Assembly (NCBI GenBank): GCA_013076295.1
Contig: RQOL01000718.1
Span: 3,038,001-3,102,000 of the forward strand
DNA length: 64,000 bases
Direction: 5' to 3'
Origin: Sanderia malayensis
Lineage: Eukaryota > Cnidaria > Scyphozoa > Semaeostomeae > Pelagiidae
The notes under the pieces are model-generated. The model was not told the DNA's origin. It did no database searches and saw only the letters and a list, made by a program, of their open reading frames with translations. Position numbers and translations under genes: made by a program. Positions 1 through 12,896 of this stretch are shown piece by piece (position 1 is the first letter of the stretch; every line of letters begins with the position of its first letter).

Positions 1-85
1 GGAAAAACGCTGACATGTATTGCCAGATAAGCTCAGCTCAGGGGGATTGGCATTGTAGAAAATTGCAAAATAAGAAAGTTCATAC

Positions 86-3000
86 CTGCTTCCTAAATAT
101 GAATTGTCAACGTCATTGCTATGCAGCGTACCACTGTCTCCACCTTCAAAAACAAAATTGCTTGAAGCATAGTCACCTTGTACTTAATACACTTTACAAC
201 ACTATTGATACAATTGATTGTAGCGAAAAAAATTCAGAATTTTTTCAAATTAAGCAGAATTCGTACCTGCGTTCCCAGTTGTGCCAAGGTTATCCACACT
301 TTCAGCTCTTTTGTCTTTTTTCATTAATTTGTTCATTGACTCGAGGGGCTTGCTGACGGCGCTGTTTACAGAGAAATAGAAAAATACTATACTATAAGTA
401 AGCAAGTAAGATTATCAATAAAACTTTAGATTCTTTTGAGTATTTTCAATCTCACCCTGAAATACTCGAAGCACCCGCTTTCACTGCGTCGTGCATCCCT
501 CTGATATAAAGACAGACGTAAATTTAGAATCAGAAAATGCTACATAGGAAATTGATTAGTCGTACCAGCGTCCCATCACGAGTGTCTCATAAGTGTCCCA
601 TAAGATTGAAATTTTGTCATACTGCACATGCATGATAACATGTGATACGGAGAAAATATGTTTAATTAATATTAACATAACATCTAAACTAACCTTAACA
701 TCTCCTTGGCCCTATGCTGACTGACTCCTCTTTCCTCGTAGTCCTACAACAATCACATTCATAACAATATCAAATCACCGATGGATACAAAGATTGGCCT
801 TGCTATAAGGCAAATGCTTCTAGAACGCACAAAATCAAAAAAGGACGTCACATACCCTATACATCTTTTGATACTTGTCAATTTTTCTTTGCAGAAGTTG
901 GATATTCGCATTGGTTTTCTGTTGCTTCTTCTCAAAGTTGACCTTATTCCTGCAGAATATTTGGCAATTATTATCACATACATGTGTACATTAAAAACAT
1001 TTAAACAAGACGGGATGATGGCTTCAAATTATTAATGGAATTATCAACTCACTTTTGGTCTTGAGTACTTCCGAGAAATTCCCTCACATTGTCTGAAAAT
1101 AAATCATTCGTGTTATCTACTGCCACTGCCAAGTAATGCATCTTGCAACAAAAATTTTGATGCGGCGGAAATAGGGAGCATTGCCACAACTAGACAACAC
1201 TGCATCAGCAATTGATAATACATGGGTAGTGTTATAAGAGCGTGTTATTTTGAAAAAAATTGTTTTACCCGCTTTAAAATTTTGCATCTCTAAGAGTTGT
1301 TGCTTTGTTTTGTTGATCTTCTGCTTCAACTTCTCCATTTCAAGTGAAGCTCTCTGTGAAACAAAAAAAAGTCATCCTAACGTATTACAGATTTCATCCA
1401 CTTAATAACTTCCAAAACGTCTAATAAGCTGAGGGATTCCAAGAGAGACCAACCTCGTTATCAGGCGGGCCTCCATCTGGATAATCAGTGCCTCCATCAG
1501 CCAAATTGTAGTCATCAACCTGAAACAAAGGGAAGAAACGGCGCAATTTATCAACATGACGACAAAACGAGAAAACAAGACAAACACAGTTGTAGATTTA
1601 TTCATAAACAACAAGCTGAAATAATAAAATCAAACAAAAACTGTAAAGCAACTGTAGAAAAAAGTATATTAAGGATAAACAGACAATGACTTTAAGATAT
1701 AAATATAGATGGGGGAAGCATAAACAAAGAAAGAAACAGATAAACTTACGGACTCATCAATACTAATGTTGTCAACAACAACAAATTGGTCAATAGATTC
1801 TTCAGTGAAACTTCTTGATCTTCCATTGAGGCCATCGTTTGGTTGAAGAGAAGAACCTTGTTGTTCACTGACAAATGTCTGTCCACCAACCATGTTATCT
1901 GTGGTTTTACTTCGCTTTCTATTATCCAACTTCAATCTGGGACCCGGAATAAATGTAATAATTAAACAAAAACGCCAACAAATGCATTGAGCATTTTTTA
2001 CGATAAAAATATCAAATCAAACATGTTTAGATTTGCGTGGATTCGATTGGAATGGTGTAAAATTGTGTCGCTTCAATGTTCAAACAATATTCAAAGAACC
2101 CAGTATACATCAAAACAAACGTGCAGTTTCAACAAGAGGGCTATTATCTATGGTGAGATGACATAGATGACTTATGACGAGGAAACAATACTAAGGTGAT
2201 GTTGCTCGACGTCATTAAATCATCGCTTTGTTATTGATGAATCAGTCACGACCACCACTCCTAATTTCGATTGAAAGACCCACAAAGTATAGGAAATGCA
2301 ATTTATTCAACTTCGGTGATAAAGAAACAGATTAACATCAGCTGGAATTTAACCTTTGCGAGGCGCAAATCCCGCCTCATGAAAGAGATGATGTACAGCT
2401 TGATGCAAATTGATGTTGAAAAGTCTGCACCTCCTTGTCTCTCTCTCTCTGGTTGCAGAGACAGACAAAATGGTCTATGTATCAGCCATTCACCAGGGGT
2501 TACCAAATCAAAACTCGAAATTGACGCAAATATCGCATCCAAAGAGTCTAATCTTACTAAAATAAGATATTCTGATCACTTTGAGACAAATTGCAGCCAT
2601 TTAGCACAAATGTTGCAAAAGTTAGCTGCAGTAAATACAGCTACATTCGAGATAGACGCTCAAGGTCAACTAACTTTTGAAATATTTGTGTTAAACAGTT
2701 CAAAATGGTCGTAAAGTAATCAAAAGGTCCCAATTAGTAACATTAGCATCTTTGTGAGTACTGCCCGTCATGTGTAAATAAACTTTAAAAATTTGACTTT
2801 TTACAATAGAGGTGCAATGGTTGATTTCAACATGGTTAGTGGTAGCGAAGCAATATAATTACTTACGATGATCTAAAAGGTCTATCATCCTTTGATTTTC
2901 TTTCGATTGCTAATGAACCAGTGCTATGTTGTGGTCTAACAGTTGCATGGGATAATTTCTTGTTCTCTTCACATGAAAGCATACTCTGTAATGAACATAA

Positions 3001-5345
3001 ACAGTGCTTCTCTCAGAAGAAGCTAGATCATCTCCTTCAGTTATTCCAGCGCACAGTTTCCATATGACAGTGCACGTTCATCGTGTATTGGAGGTGAATA
3101 AAGAAATACAAACAGAACACATTAGCTGGATAATGTAAAGAAACCTACACCAACCACATCCTGGTTACTTTTGCTGAGTTTCAACGCCAGTTTTTTCTTT
3201 AGGCCTAATGAAACATTGAATGGACATGAAAGTGAATATAACACGCAGATTCCTTTGTCAGAAGACCAAACAGGTGATATCCCGTAAACGTAAATGAAAT
3301 CCCCATGCGACCACATGGCTTAAAATAAACTTACCTACAGGTCGTATTGATATAATGGGGCAGGGAGGTGCGCGAATTGTGTATTGCTTAGTAATACCAT
3401 AGTTTGATACTGGTGCATTTTACTCTGCATTTACGTTACACGTCAAAAACATGACAAAATAAGGCAACAATTGATGATTATAGACGGTATTGAATAAAGT
3501 ACATTAATGTATGTATATTAATAGTATTATATGATTTATATGATATCGATTAATTACAAACCTCTTAATGTTAAAATTGGTGATGCGTTTGAAGGTATCT
3601 TATCCTGCTTTTGAAGCGACAAACTGTTTAAATTCTCGAGAGACCTTGACTTTAACTGATTTCTCACACCATCTGAAAATAGGAGAGACGAAAACAATTC
3701 GCTGTTAAACTTTTCAGATGTCGAAGCACGCGCGAGGCAAAGTTTAATCGTTAAATAATTAATGTGGAGAAGAAGACTAAGTTTACGAATCTACACAAAA
3801 GTCCATTGGTAAATCAGGATTTAAGTACATTAGACATTATAAATACCACACTTCAGGAGATATAAGCATGAAACTTGACAAGACAAGGGTATTATAAAGA
3901 AGATTATATCAACGCAACATGTGACAGTAATGAATGCAAGATTGTAGCAAGCTGTTCATGGTTTGAGATAATAAATTACAAAAAATGTCTACCTCATTTT
4001 AATTGAAAATTGCAATTGTATATTTTTTGACCTGACATGATATGTAAGAATTTGAGTTTTCTATAAACACATTTCATGTCTTTCAACCTGGCCAAAATAG
4101 ATCTGAATTTGGATTTTGCAAGCACAATGACGTTTTGAAAATTCTGCTGCCATCATACCAGAAATTATTGCAAACGAAACAGCATGCATTGACATTTGGT
4201 AAGACGGTTCTATTAAACCGAGCGGACCTTGGGGGTATGCTTTAACCAATACAAAATGAATTAATTAAATTCTATTGTGTAACGATAATGCTTGCTCAAT
4301 AGAACTCGATGAGAAATCATAATGTTGGTAAAGCTGCCACTGAAAGATTGTCAATAGCACTGAACATAACAAAGACTATTTTTTTAGGACATGCAAGGAT
4401 CAGAGTAATTGATAATGAAGTCGAATTTATTGTCAAATAAACTGGAATAGAAGGGAAATTGCTGTTTGGCTAACTTGAAGCAATGTTTAAAGCTTTGTTT
4501 TAGAATTACATTTAACAATCTTTGCAAGAAAACTCGTGAAAGTATATAAAATACGACATAATAATACTTGGTGTTAATACTCGGGACAAAATTCAGTGAA
4601 ACCAAAATATTACCTCTGTGGTGTATGTAACACACTGGAGCATCAAACGACGAAATTATAAACTTGAATAAGCCAAGATTTTATGATTTATTGGCTGATG
4701 TTGTAATTCTTGTTTTGTCCCTGAAGTTTGGACGTTTCTTAGATTGTTGTTCAAGAATTTATCACGATGTTATTGTTTCAATACAGTGCGTGGCGTCTTG
4801 TTTAGTCCTTCATTTTGACATAAAATAGGCTCGGCTTACTACAGAAACCAAGTTATTCCGTTATTTAAATCATTAATAAATAATGAAGCCAAAGGCTGCA
4901 AGTGTACACGAGTTAACGAGACCTGCTGCTGATATTAAGATAAATATCAAACTAAGCCAGAAGGAAATAAACTATAACAACACAATTTTTTGTTCTTTGT
5001 CAACATCACATCGCGATCGTAAAATTGAACCTCCATTTTTTTTCTCAGAAACTTTTAATTGCCTTTTCCTCGTGAATAGTTTTCCGGTTTTTCTGTGTTT
5101 ATAACTGCAGTTAATTGTGCGGCAGTGTTAGTAAATATTTTGCTTTGATGATTATTCAAGTCTTCATAAATTGTCAAATAGATTCAATCAGTAAAGTGGG
5201 TTTGTTTTGTATTTTCTCAGTTGGCCTACCTGACGCATTGATAATTTCTTACATTAATGTATACAGTAGTAAAACAAAAATATATCAATTAATTAAAATA
5301 TAGCTCACCTATTTGACTTGGGACTGCAAGTAGTTTTTTATCCAT
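86..5345 (-). CDS. TMCC: TMCC-family transmembrane and coiled-coil protein, 3' part beyond the left edge
   Basis: Members of this family are ER membrane proteins with a long cytoplasmic coiled coil and two C-terminal membrane spans. The gene reads leftward. A start exon lies at about 5345-5309 (MDKKLLAVPSQ). Further exons lie near 3673-3561, 2987-2866, 1936-1750, 1519-1454, 1353-1269, 1092-1053, 949-856, 500-456, 361-267 and 176-86. The key match is the coiled coil: MEKLKQKINKTKQQ, then DNVREFLGSTQDQK, then NFEKKQQKTNANIQLLQRK, which lines up with the TMCC pattern 'VFEKKNQKSAQTIAQLQKKL'. It is followed by a glycine-rich segment and SKPLESMNKLMKK, matching the family's 'SKPREF' element. The N-terminal exons encode serine-rich, probably disordered sequence. 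The membrane spans are not in the window. Two junctions (exon 2 to 3, and 949-856 to 500-456) do not agree in phase as I drew them, so a small exon is probably missed at each. Which vertebrate TMCC (1, 2 or 3) is closest cannot be judged. Confidence 0.82.
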
Positions 5346-6346
5346 GTTGATTTAAACTTCTGAGTTTCAGCTGCTAATATTTTCCCAACGCAAAGTTCAT
5401 GGCTGACTCACAACAAGCCAGGTCCGTTGAAAAAATTCTCTTCTTTATTCAACTTTAATACACGAAGCAAGCAACATTGTCTGTTTCAATAACATTTTAT
5501 TTAAACCCTCCAGAGTCAATGTATACTTTTATGAGCTGTGATTTTCTCTTAAAATTAAGAAAAATAAACAACAGTTTAAAAAAGCAGCAAACGAACAGCT
5601 GTAAAACTAATTACCCCCCGTATGGACAAAATAAGATGCCAAGATTACGTAATTGGATAGCACCTTTTACCCCCCGGTAAGAATTAACTTACATTGAAAT
5701 ACAATGAAAGTTCAAGTGAAGAGCGGGGGATAACAGTATTAACAAGAATCGGTGAAAGCAAGCATAAAGACGCTCTATCTCTTATCAACAAAATGGATTG
5801 GTGAGATAGGTTAACCGCAATAACAAAAACCAGCTCTTCTGTGGGCAACGATTGAGAATGTTCTTCAAGGAACTGAGAAAAGAAAGAGCAAAAGTGGATT
5901 GTTTTGAATTAAAAGCTTAACACTTGTGTCCAACTTGTCGCTAATTTGGCATTGAAAAACCCAAATAATTGTTACGTAATGTCTTTTTCCAATGAAAATT
6001 AATGAGATTCTGAAAATTGAAATTTAAAAACTTAACCAGAGGTGTGAGCAAAAAGAAAAACATCAAATGCTTTAAAGCAAAAATAAATATTTTCACAAAA
6101 TTCATATTTAGAAAATACGTGATAACTGAATAATTTTCTGATGAAAAAGATTTCAATATTCCCCTTGTAGAGTATTAATTATTCCTATATGAAAATTCTT
6201 TTACCAAAAATGACAATAATAATGATTAATGCTTGATATAAAATAAACACCTTGCAAATATGTGAATGCATTTTATGCAATGGTAAAGTCATAACATAAT
6301 TATAATTGGTCCTCTTTGTAAACAAAGAACTTGATGAAATAAATTG
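5346..6346. other. Intergenic stretch between TMCC and the peptidyl-tRNA hydrolase gene
   Basis: About 1 kb of AT-rich DNA lies between the 5' end of the TMCC gene and the 3' end of the next minus-strand gene. The short open frames here (for example 5477-5680 and 5941-6156) have low-complexity, lysine/phenylalanine-rich translations and no splice or domain support. It should hold the TMCC promoter. I see no clear TATA box or repeat. Confidence 0.5.
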
Positions 6347-7555
6347 CTACAGCAATGGAAGTTGTCCAGTGATCTGATTGACATCTGACACTGCTCCAAA
6401 GATGCACAATGCTGTCACAGAAGCCGCTGCAACCTAAAAGCACAGAAATATGAACAATTGATGTATACACAACCATTTTTAATTGTACATAGAACTTACA
6501 CTCCAGAATGCATCATTCGCCAGTGATGCTTTCTTTGTGAAATTAGTTACTCTTTGTCATATTAGTTATTAGTTATTCCTTATTAAATTAGTTATTAGTT
6601 AAGGTGTGTCATACCTGAGTTTTACCAGCATCAATTACAAGATCACATGGAATCTTCTGCTCCCTTGCTTGAATTTCTATTTCCATCAACTGAGCAGTAT
6701 TGGTGCCTTTCAGAACAATTTTTGTTGACCTAGGTTATAAAAAACAAGCAGTTTGCAACAACCTTCCACATCAGTCAACATTATTCTCTGCATCAAACCA
6801 CCAAACATCACCTACCCTGTTTCTTCCCACTCAGAGAAGAGTTTTTTACTTGCAGCTGTTCCATCTTGAAGAAGCCTCTTTTGCAGTGATAGCCCGGCAT
6901 GAGCAACTTGTGCAGCTATCTTACCAACGCCCATTTTCAGTTCGCTATTGACAACAAATACCATTTTGATCTGCGACGTGGTCGATGACGAAGAGGTTGT
7001 TTGAACATCTGGAGACTGCAAAATGACCTGTCAGATAAAAATATTTAGCATTTGTCATCTTCCATATAATAAATAATACGGCATTGAATAATATCAAAGT
7101 GATTGCATTACTCGGGACGTTGGAAAAGCAAGTAGACAGTATATAACTAGCGCAGGAAAGGTTTAATAAACGACAACTCTGACCTCAAATGGAGAATGCA
7201 CATCCTCTGTATTGAGATTATCAAAAACCCACGAAGCAGCCGCATCAACTGAGCCATTGCCAGTGTAATAAAGACCCTAGAATAAATAACACGTTTCATA
7301 GACAATTTTTAATAGTTTTGTTCCAATTTACAATGCGTGGGTTTCGGGAAATATGCCCTGCCCACAAAACTGTCTTGCCACGTGGCCTATGTATACTTTG
7401 CTACAAAATAATGCTACTTGCCCGGTATAAAAACTTACTCTTTTAGCAGCATTCATAGATATTCCCATTTCCAGAAGAGGCATTAGTAAATCTTGATTTG
7501 GAAGCCATTCTTGACCCTCCAAACGCGTCGCGGCAGCAAGAGTTTCATCAGCCAT
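6347..7555 (-). CDS. Peptidyl-tRNA hydrolase 2 (PTH2) family protein with N-terminal UBA domain
   Basis: Exons at 7555-7439, 7276-7184, about 7015-6816, 6729-6615 and 6433-6347 give a 203-residue protein in one frame. Residues about 20-60 ([16 protein letters not shown], then [18 protein letters not shown]) form a ubiquitin-associated (UBA) domain. Residues about 85-203 are a PTH2 domain: [20 protein letters not shown], then HAG, then the C-terminal [14 protein letters not shown], the family's 'DAGRTQ' active-site strand. PTH2 enzymes cleave peptidyl-tRNA released from stalled ribosomes so the tRNA can be reused. Human PTRH2 has an N-terminal membrane anchor; here a UBA domain takes that place, as in some invertebrate homologues, which suggests a cytosolic enzyme that may meet ubiquitin. 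The start ATG at 7555 opens the UBA domain. An open frame continues upstream to 7671 behind a possible acceptor and is more likely 5' UTR. The acceptor near 7015 is ambiguous with one 12 nt upstream, in the same frame. Confidence 0.88.
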
Positions 7556-8008
7556 TCCTGCTTTCTGGTCAACGAAGAGGAAAATTTGTATCTTCCATCA
7601 GACAGACCGAAACTAAATTCAAAGGCGCATGCCTCGCTTGCATGCCTAATGAGATCCGTTTTGCATATCATTAATTAATGCTCCTTCGCAAGGACTAAAT
7701 TTCAAAATAAATGCATACAGTTCTTTTTCATTGCATTATTTTTATACCAGTGCTCGCATATAAGCTCAAAGAAATGGCATTATTAAACAAAAATTAACAT
7801 ACGATAAAGAGTGTATTTCAAGTCAGTGCATGCAATAAATAAACATACAGTGCAGGGCATCGGCATGTAAAGTATAAAATAATACATACAATGCCAGGCA
7901 AGTAAAATAATTAAGAAGTGCTTTGATGAGTCAAATTCGTAACACTTTAAAACTCTGTAATCTTCAGATGAAGAAAGTGTGATTACATTCCTCTTGGTCT
8001 TTGGTTTT
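7556..8008. other. Short intergenic stretch
   Basis: About 450 bp lie between the 3' end of the lectin/discoidin gene and the 5' end of the PTH2 gene. It should hold the PTH2 5' UTR and promoter. No repeat or other gene is visible. Confidence 0.45.
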
Positions 8009-11000
8009 CTACCACCATATCTCATACTGCCAGTTCCCAGAAACCTTTTTCATCACACCTTGTTTTGTTGCAGCCCAAATTTGATTGGACGACGATGGAA
8101 GTACCCAACGGACATCGAGGTTTTTTGGCAATGACGTTACCCCTGCATAAGATGTCTTCGCTTGGCGAACATGAGGCCGGTTTGCAATCGAGGTCCAGAC
8201 GTCATCCTCGACAAAAGCAAAGGTATGGAGATTCTCTGACTGGATGTAGCCATTGCCATTGCCATCCAATCCAAATAGTGTATTCTTAACCGTATCAATG
8301 CCTACAACTGACGCAATAAATGGCATGCCATACCAAGAGATGTCATCTTTCTTTTGAAAGAAACAAACTGGGCGATTTCTATTCAGGGACTTGGTATTTA
8401 CTTTGCAAAAATACATGACATTGTTAACATCATCAAAAAGAATACTGAATTCTGGCACTTTTATTCTTTGAGAAGTGGTATTTCTTATTCTATTGGAAGT
8501 GGTCCACTTGTACTCGAGAACTTTGTTGAGTTCTGTGATGAAAGTTCCATTAAATTTCTCCAAGTTGTTTTGATAGGAAAAGTCAGTCAAAATAGCTCCT
8601 TCAAACGTGACCCCCTTCGCAAGTTGATTGGGCGAATTAACTGTGAAATTAAACTGAATAAAATGATTATTAAGGAGCCAAAGAACATCTGTTTCAAAGT
8701 GGATAAATCCGGGAATTGTTGTATTCCTTGTTGGATTGATTGTAAAAGGATCGTTAAAGGCAGTTTTAAATGAAACCAGAAGGAGTGACATTGTGTCATA
8801 GTAAATGAACAGGTGGAGTTTGTAAGCATTCGAATGGCTTAAATCTTTCCAGTGGCTGATTGAAATATTGAAACTCAACGTGTCACCATGATTGTATAGT
8901 TGTTTGGTGGAATTTTGAATCTCGTAAGCCAAAACACTCGAATCACTTGCATTTCTCTTCACTGTAACAGGATGACAAACAATAAAAGTGTCATCTTTTG
9001 TTTCGTACGTGTAGATGTTCCACGATTTCATTCCGGATTTTCTTTGTACGTCCAAGATCTGGGGGAAAACATTCATTTGATATCAAGCTTTATGAAATCT
9101 ATAGTACACTGTCAATCAATAATGCTTCCGGGCTAAACTTATATTTCCTGACTTAATTATATATTTCCTGCACAACTTCGATGTTATTATAATTGGGCTC
9201 AACATTATAACAAATGATTATCGAAATGGGGCTTATTCGAGAGGGAAGGGCTTCCACAAGGGGGGCTTATCCAAGAGGGAGGCCTTGCTCGAGGATTCGA
9301 ACACCTTGAAAAGCTCTACAATGATTCTTATATCAACGATCAATGAATGTATTTGATAATTTACCTTTTTCTTAACTGATATATTCCAATAGTAATAGCC
9401 AGCATGTTGATGGTTGTATTCAACGAATAACGACTTGTTTGTTTTCATTGCATTGTCCTTTATGTTGTTTACTTTTGATGCTTGCTTTAGAATAGCTCCA
9501 ACGCTATTTATTGCCGTCTCGCTCAAATTGTAGATATGATGCTGATTGGTATCATTTGCAAGACTGGCATTGCTTGCAGCTGTAGAAATCCCAATTGTAA
9601 TCTTCTCTGGTGTCAATGGAGGGATGCCAGCAAATGAAAAGCTGTCTGTATTCGATGCAGATGTGTATTCAACACCGGTCAAATCGAGTCTTGAATGCTG
9701 GAAGATTGGTCCCTTGGGAGCGCAGCCAAACAACTCCATCCTCACACAATGCATTGCTTTACTACCTGGTAATCTGGCCAAAGGAGATAGTCTAACATGC
9801 CTTGCTATTACTCTTATTGAAAACCAATTCACGTTTGTATCCCCACTTTTTGATCTTTTTAAGCCCTCGAAGACCTTTTCCTTGTTCGATTCATCAACAT
9901 AGACCTTCCAATTAGTGGCATCTAAGCTGTAGGAAATATTGTACTTTGACAATCCGTACATCCCGTCCAGGGGACGTGCCTGAATTGCCAATCCAGAAAT
10001 CAGTTTCTTGGCTCCAAGGTCGACTTGAATAAAATGCCATAGAGGGGCATGGCTGGCAGAGCACCAAACGCCCGTGCTTTTGTAGAGTCGTGCATTCTTG
10101 GTTGCAAAGTCTTTTCCAGAAACAGAATAAAACGAAGATCCTGTTAATCTGGAATCCGGTAACTTGTTTGTCCTGATACCCATTTCATTGGAGCAATCGT
10201 TGATGCCTTTGAGATCATGAAAGACATTTATCTTGACTTCAATCTTCGACTTTCCAACGCAATTTGCAGGGCTGAATGACTTTTCCCATACTTTGCGATT
10301 TGGACCAGTGAAACTGACTGACGCCATCGAGCACTTGGCTTTACTTGGCGTCAGTGTTGCAAATGTAGCAGAAATTCCATGCCTTTGCAAAGCCTGCGCT
10401 AAGGAACCATCCAGTACGACTTGATGTTGTACAGCCATACAAACAATCTTTCCAGGCGGTAAACTATTAAGAAGTTCTGTGAGTTTCAAACGTTCGCTGC
10501 TAAGGTCATACCTCACATGGCCAGAAATACGTTCGACTATGCCACTTCGGTAATCAAGAATCGCAATATTCATTCCGTCTACTTGCTTACTATGTTGATA
10601 ACCGTTAATAAAAATGTTTCCTCTAGGAGAAGCACTGTCGTCGCCGGATTCAGACACTATGGTCACTTGGAGAATATCTCCAAAGAAAAAAATATTAGCA
10701 TTAATTAAATGTAAAACTAATCAAATGTGATTTATTGTGCTGTATGGGCGAAATTAGCACCCCCCCCCCACATTGAACCTCCTCTATAGCCCCTTGGCCT
10801 CAAATGACCAAGATACACACGACTTTGATAGCTTTCAAGATCATAACTCACCTCTGTCGTCGTAGAAATAAAACTTGATTTTATTTTCTTCATAACAAGA
10901 TGGATAAAAGTGAAGCTTTGTACCAGACAGAGGATTGGCCGATCCCCCTAGAGGATGCACGCAATGCGTCCGTGTTGGGGTGACGGGATGGCTGAGACGA

Positions 11001-11665
11001 TGTTCAGTGTCCAACTCAAGAAGACTTTTGTCAGTCGGGCAATTCGACGAAAGTGTGAAAAAACCTTCGCTTGGAATCACGCATTTTCCTGTTGCAAAGT
11101 GTCGCAAATGTTTACTGTTTCGGTAGAAGAAGCGATCACATACGTGCGTGTTATGAAGCTGAAAAGTTTTAGAAGCGGCATCGTATTTCCAACAGAATGT
11201 ATTGAAGTGACGAATGACGAAAAGAACTTGAGGAACGAGCCAAAATTTAGCCGAGTTGGTTAAACAGCTTGAAGAGAATGTAATTCTTGTACCAGATATT
11301 CGCGCATCGCCTGCTGGATTAATGCAATGGCCAGATATGAGATGCATAATGGCATGTGTTGATGCCATGTGCTGGAAGAGTGTGTCGGTGCCGTTGCAAT
11401 TGCTTGTTAAAGACAAAAAATGCGTCACTTGATTGAATGTCAAGCATTTGCCTGTTGGAACATGAAACAATCTTGCGCCATTCTTCCATTTCAAATGGTC
11501 ACGGCATGTCGATTTGAATAAAAGAGCTGTGCCGTCCCATTCCAGACACTTACCATGATAATGACGGATATGGAATGTGTCCTCCGTGGTGCTGCTTACA
11601 CCAAAACATGTCCCAACTAAGAGACAAAAAAATAGCGCTAGAATCATTTTCGCCGTGTGGTACAT
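8009..11665 (-). CDS. Secreted multidomain protein: two beta-trefoil-like lectin repeats, ILEI/PANDER-like domain, F5/8 type C (discoidin) domain
   Basis: Three exons (11665-10852, 10677-9365, 9058-8009) join in phase to a protein of about 1,058 residues. It begins with a clear signal peptide (MILALFFCLLVGTCFGVSS). Residues about 30-270 hold two cysteine-rich repeats that resemble ricin-type beta-trefoils, each with a spaced 'GKCLTF / GHCINP / GKCVIP' motif. Exon 2 opens with an ILEI/PANDER-like domain (NIFINGYQHSKQVDGMNIAI, then LNSLPPGKIVCMAVQHQ), known from FAM3 cytokines and CEMIP-type proteins. An F5/8 type C domain follows (CSNEMGIRTNKLPDSRLTGS, then HFIQVDLGAKKLISGLAIQ, ending MELFGC), which usually binds sugars or lipids. 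The last exon is an N-glycosylation-rich region of unknown fold ending in a tectonin-like 'NQIWAATKQGVMKKVSGNW' stretch. No membrane span is seen, so it is probably extracellular. The domain order is unusual and I know no named orthologue. Its substrate is unknown. Confidence 0.85.
9228..9300. repeat. Copy of a dispersed 'GGGGCTTATT' repeat, in an intron
   Basis: The sequence holds three imperfect copies of a GGG(G)CTTAT(T/C)CGAGAGGGA-like phrase inside the last intron of the lectin/discoidin gene. The complementary phrase AATAAGCCCC recurs at 13636-13702 and 47790-47826, so this is a dispersed family, probably a decayed transposable element end. Confidence 0.5.
9363..9364 (-). other. Splice donor of exon 2 in the lectin/discoidin gene
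   Basis: On the minus strand the reading ISVKKK runs straight into GTAAAT. The next exon opens at 9058 after a pyrimidine-rich tract ending CCCCCAG, in phase 0. This shows that the two long open frames flanking it belong to one gene rather than two. Confidence 0.7.
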
Positions 11666-12896
11666 CGTAGTCCTATCTCCACCAACAACTGCTGGAAATT
11701 ACAAAGAATTGATAAATATATTCACACTGATTTGCAATTATGCAAATTCTATGTCGTAAGATAAAATATGATTATCGGATATAATAGAAGAAAGTCTGAC
11801 ATTATTTGTCGACCACCAGTCAAATACCAAAACAAAATTCCATGTTGTATTAAATGTTTATGGCTTCGTTCTTGTCAATCTAGAAATCTATTGGACAAGG
11901 CCTGAATTCTGAACCATGAAACAAAAACGTTATCTTCCAGTCTTCACAAGATCAGCTGCATTCCAAGCGGATTGAGGTAAAATTACCTTGCATTATTGAT
12001 CAAAATATTTTGAAGATTTAAAACAAGAACATTTTAAAAGTTCTGCAAAACAACCAGTAAATTCACTTTCGGATGTGAGGATTTAAATCTGATTGGCTTG
12101 TGTAGCCAGAGCTTTAACATTTTCCGTCCCACTCCCAACGGGCTGATCAAAATGAACAAAGACCGATTGTTATAACCAATCAAATAATTCATGTCTACCT
12201 CGTTTGCAAACCGACCTCGCACGCGAAAACATGATCTTCTGAGAGTGACGTCATCGCAAAATGTTGCCGATGTTGCATGGATACTTCGTTCATTACCCAA
12301 TCAAACATTTGCTGCAACAAATCAAGGTTAAATGAAGAAAGTACCAGGTTGTTCAATGCAAAAATCATTTAAACGTTTCATGCTTAAAAATCTCTCTCTT
12401 CGTACATATTTAACAAAATATTATATAAAAAATCTTATAAACTCTTAGAAACATATCACAAAAATATATTATAATGCCAAAATGCCAACAATAGTTGAGA
12501 AAATTCCTGAGACACTTTTACAAGCTTTGTACGTATCCTTCACCGCCTGCTCCCCTAAACAATGTTGTTTTTAAAACAGTCTTATACAACATCGACAAAA
12601 TTCCTTTTGCACGATGATCACAGAGGTCCGAATGAAAGAGCAACCATGTTTTAGGGGATGGGAGTGACAAAGCTTGGATATGATGCTGCAAGAAAGGAGA
12701 ATATGACAGTTTACCTTTTAAGTTATCTTGGACGCTTATCCAATCATGATACAGAGATCTTATCACGTGACCAGAGATACTGAAATATGATTGGATAGTG
12801 CTGAAATTTAAACAAACGATATAATGAATTAAATATGAAAATTTATTATTGGTTTTTTAAAATGTTCGTTTTAAAGACATATTTGGCAATTTACAG
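11666..12896. other. Intergenic stretch without a recognisable gene
   Basis: About 1.2 kb lie between the signal-peptide exon of the lectin gene and the 3' end of the PARP gene. The open frames at 12034-12300 and 12518-12766 (minus) have no domain, splice or composition support. AT-rich runs at 12420-12470 are the only visible structure. The lectin-gene promoter should lie just above 11665. Confidence 0.45.

Noticed and set aside
2271..2714. 147-codon plus-strand frame in a TMCC intron
   Set aside because: It has no domain, starts from a non-ATG codon and has no splice support. It is long enough to recheck with RNA data.
8354..8773. Plus-strand frame of 139 codons
   Set aside because: Antisense to the last exon of the lectin/discoidin gene.
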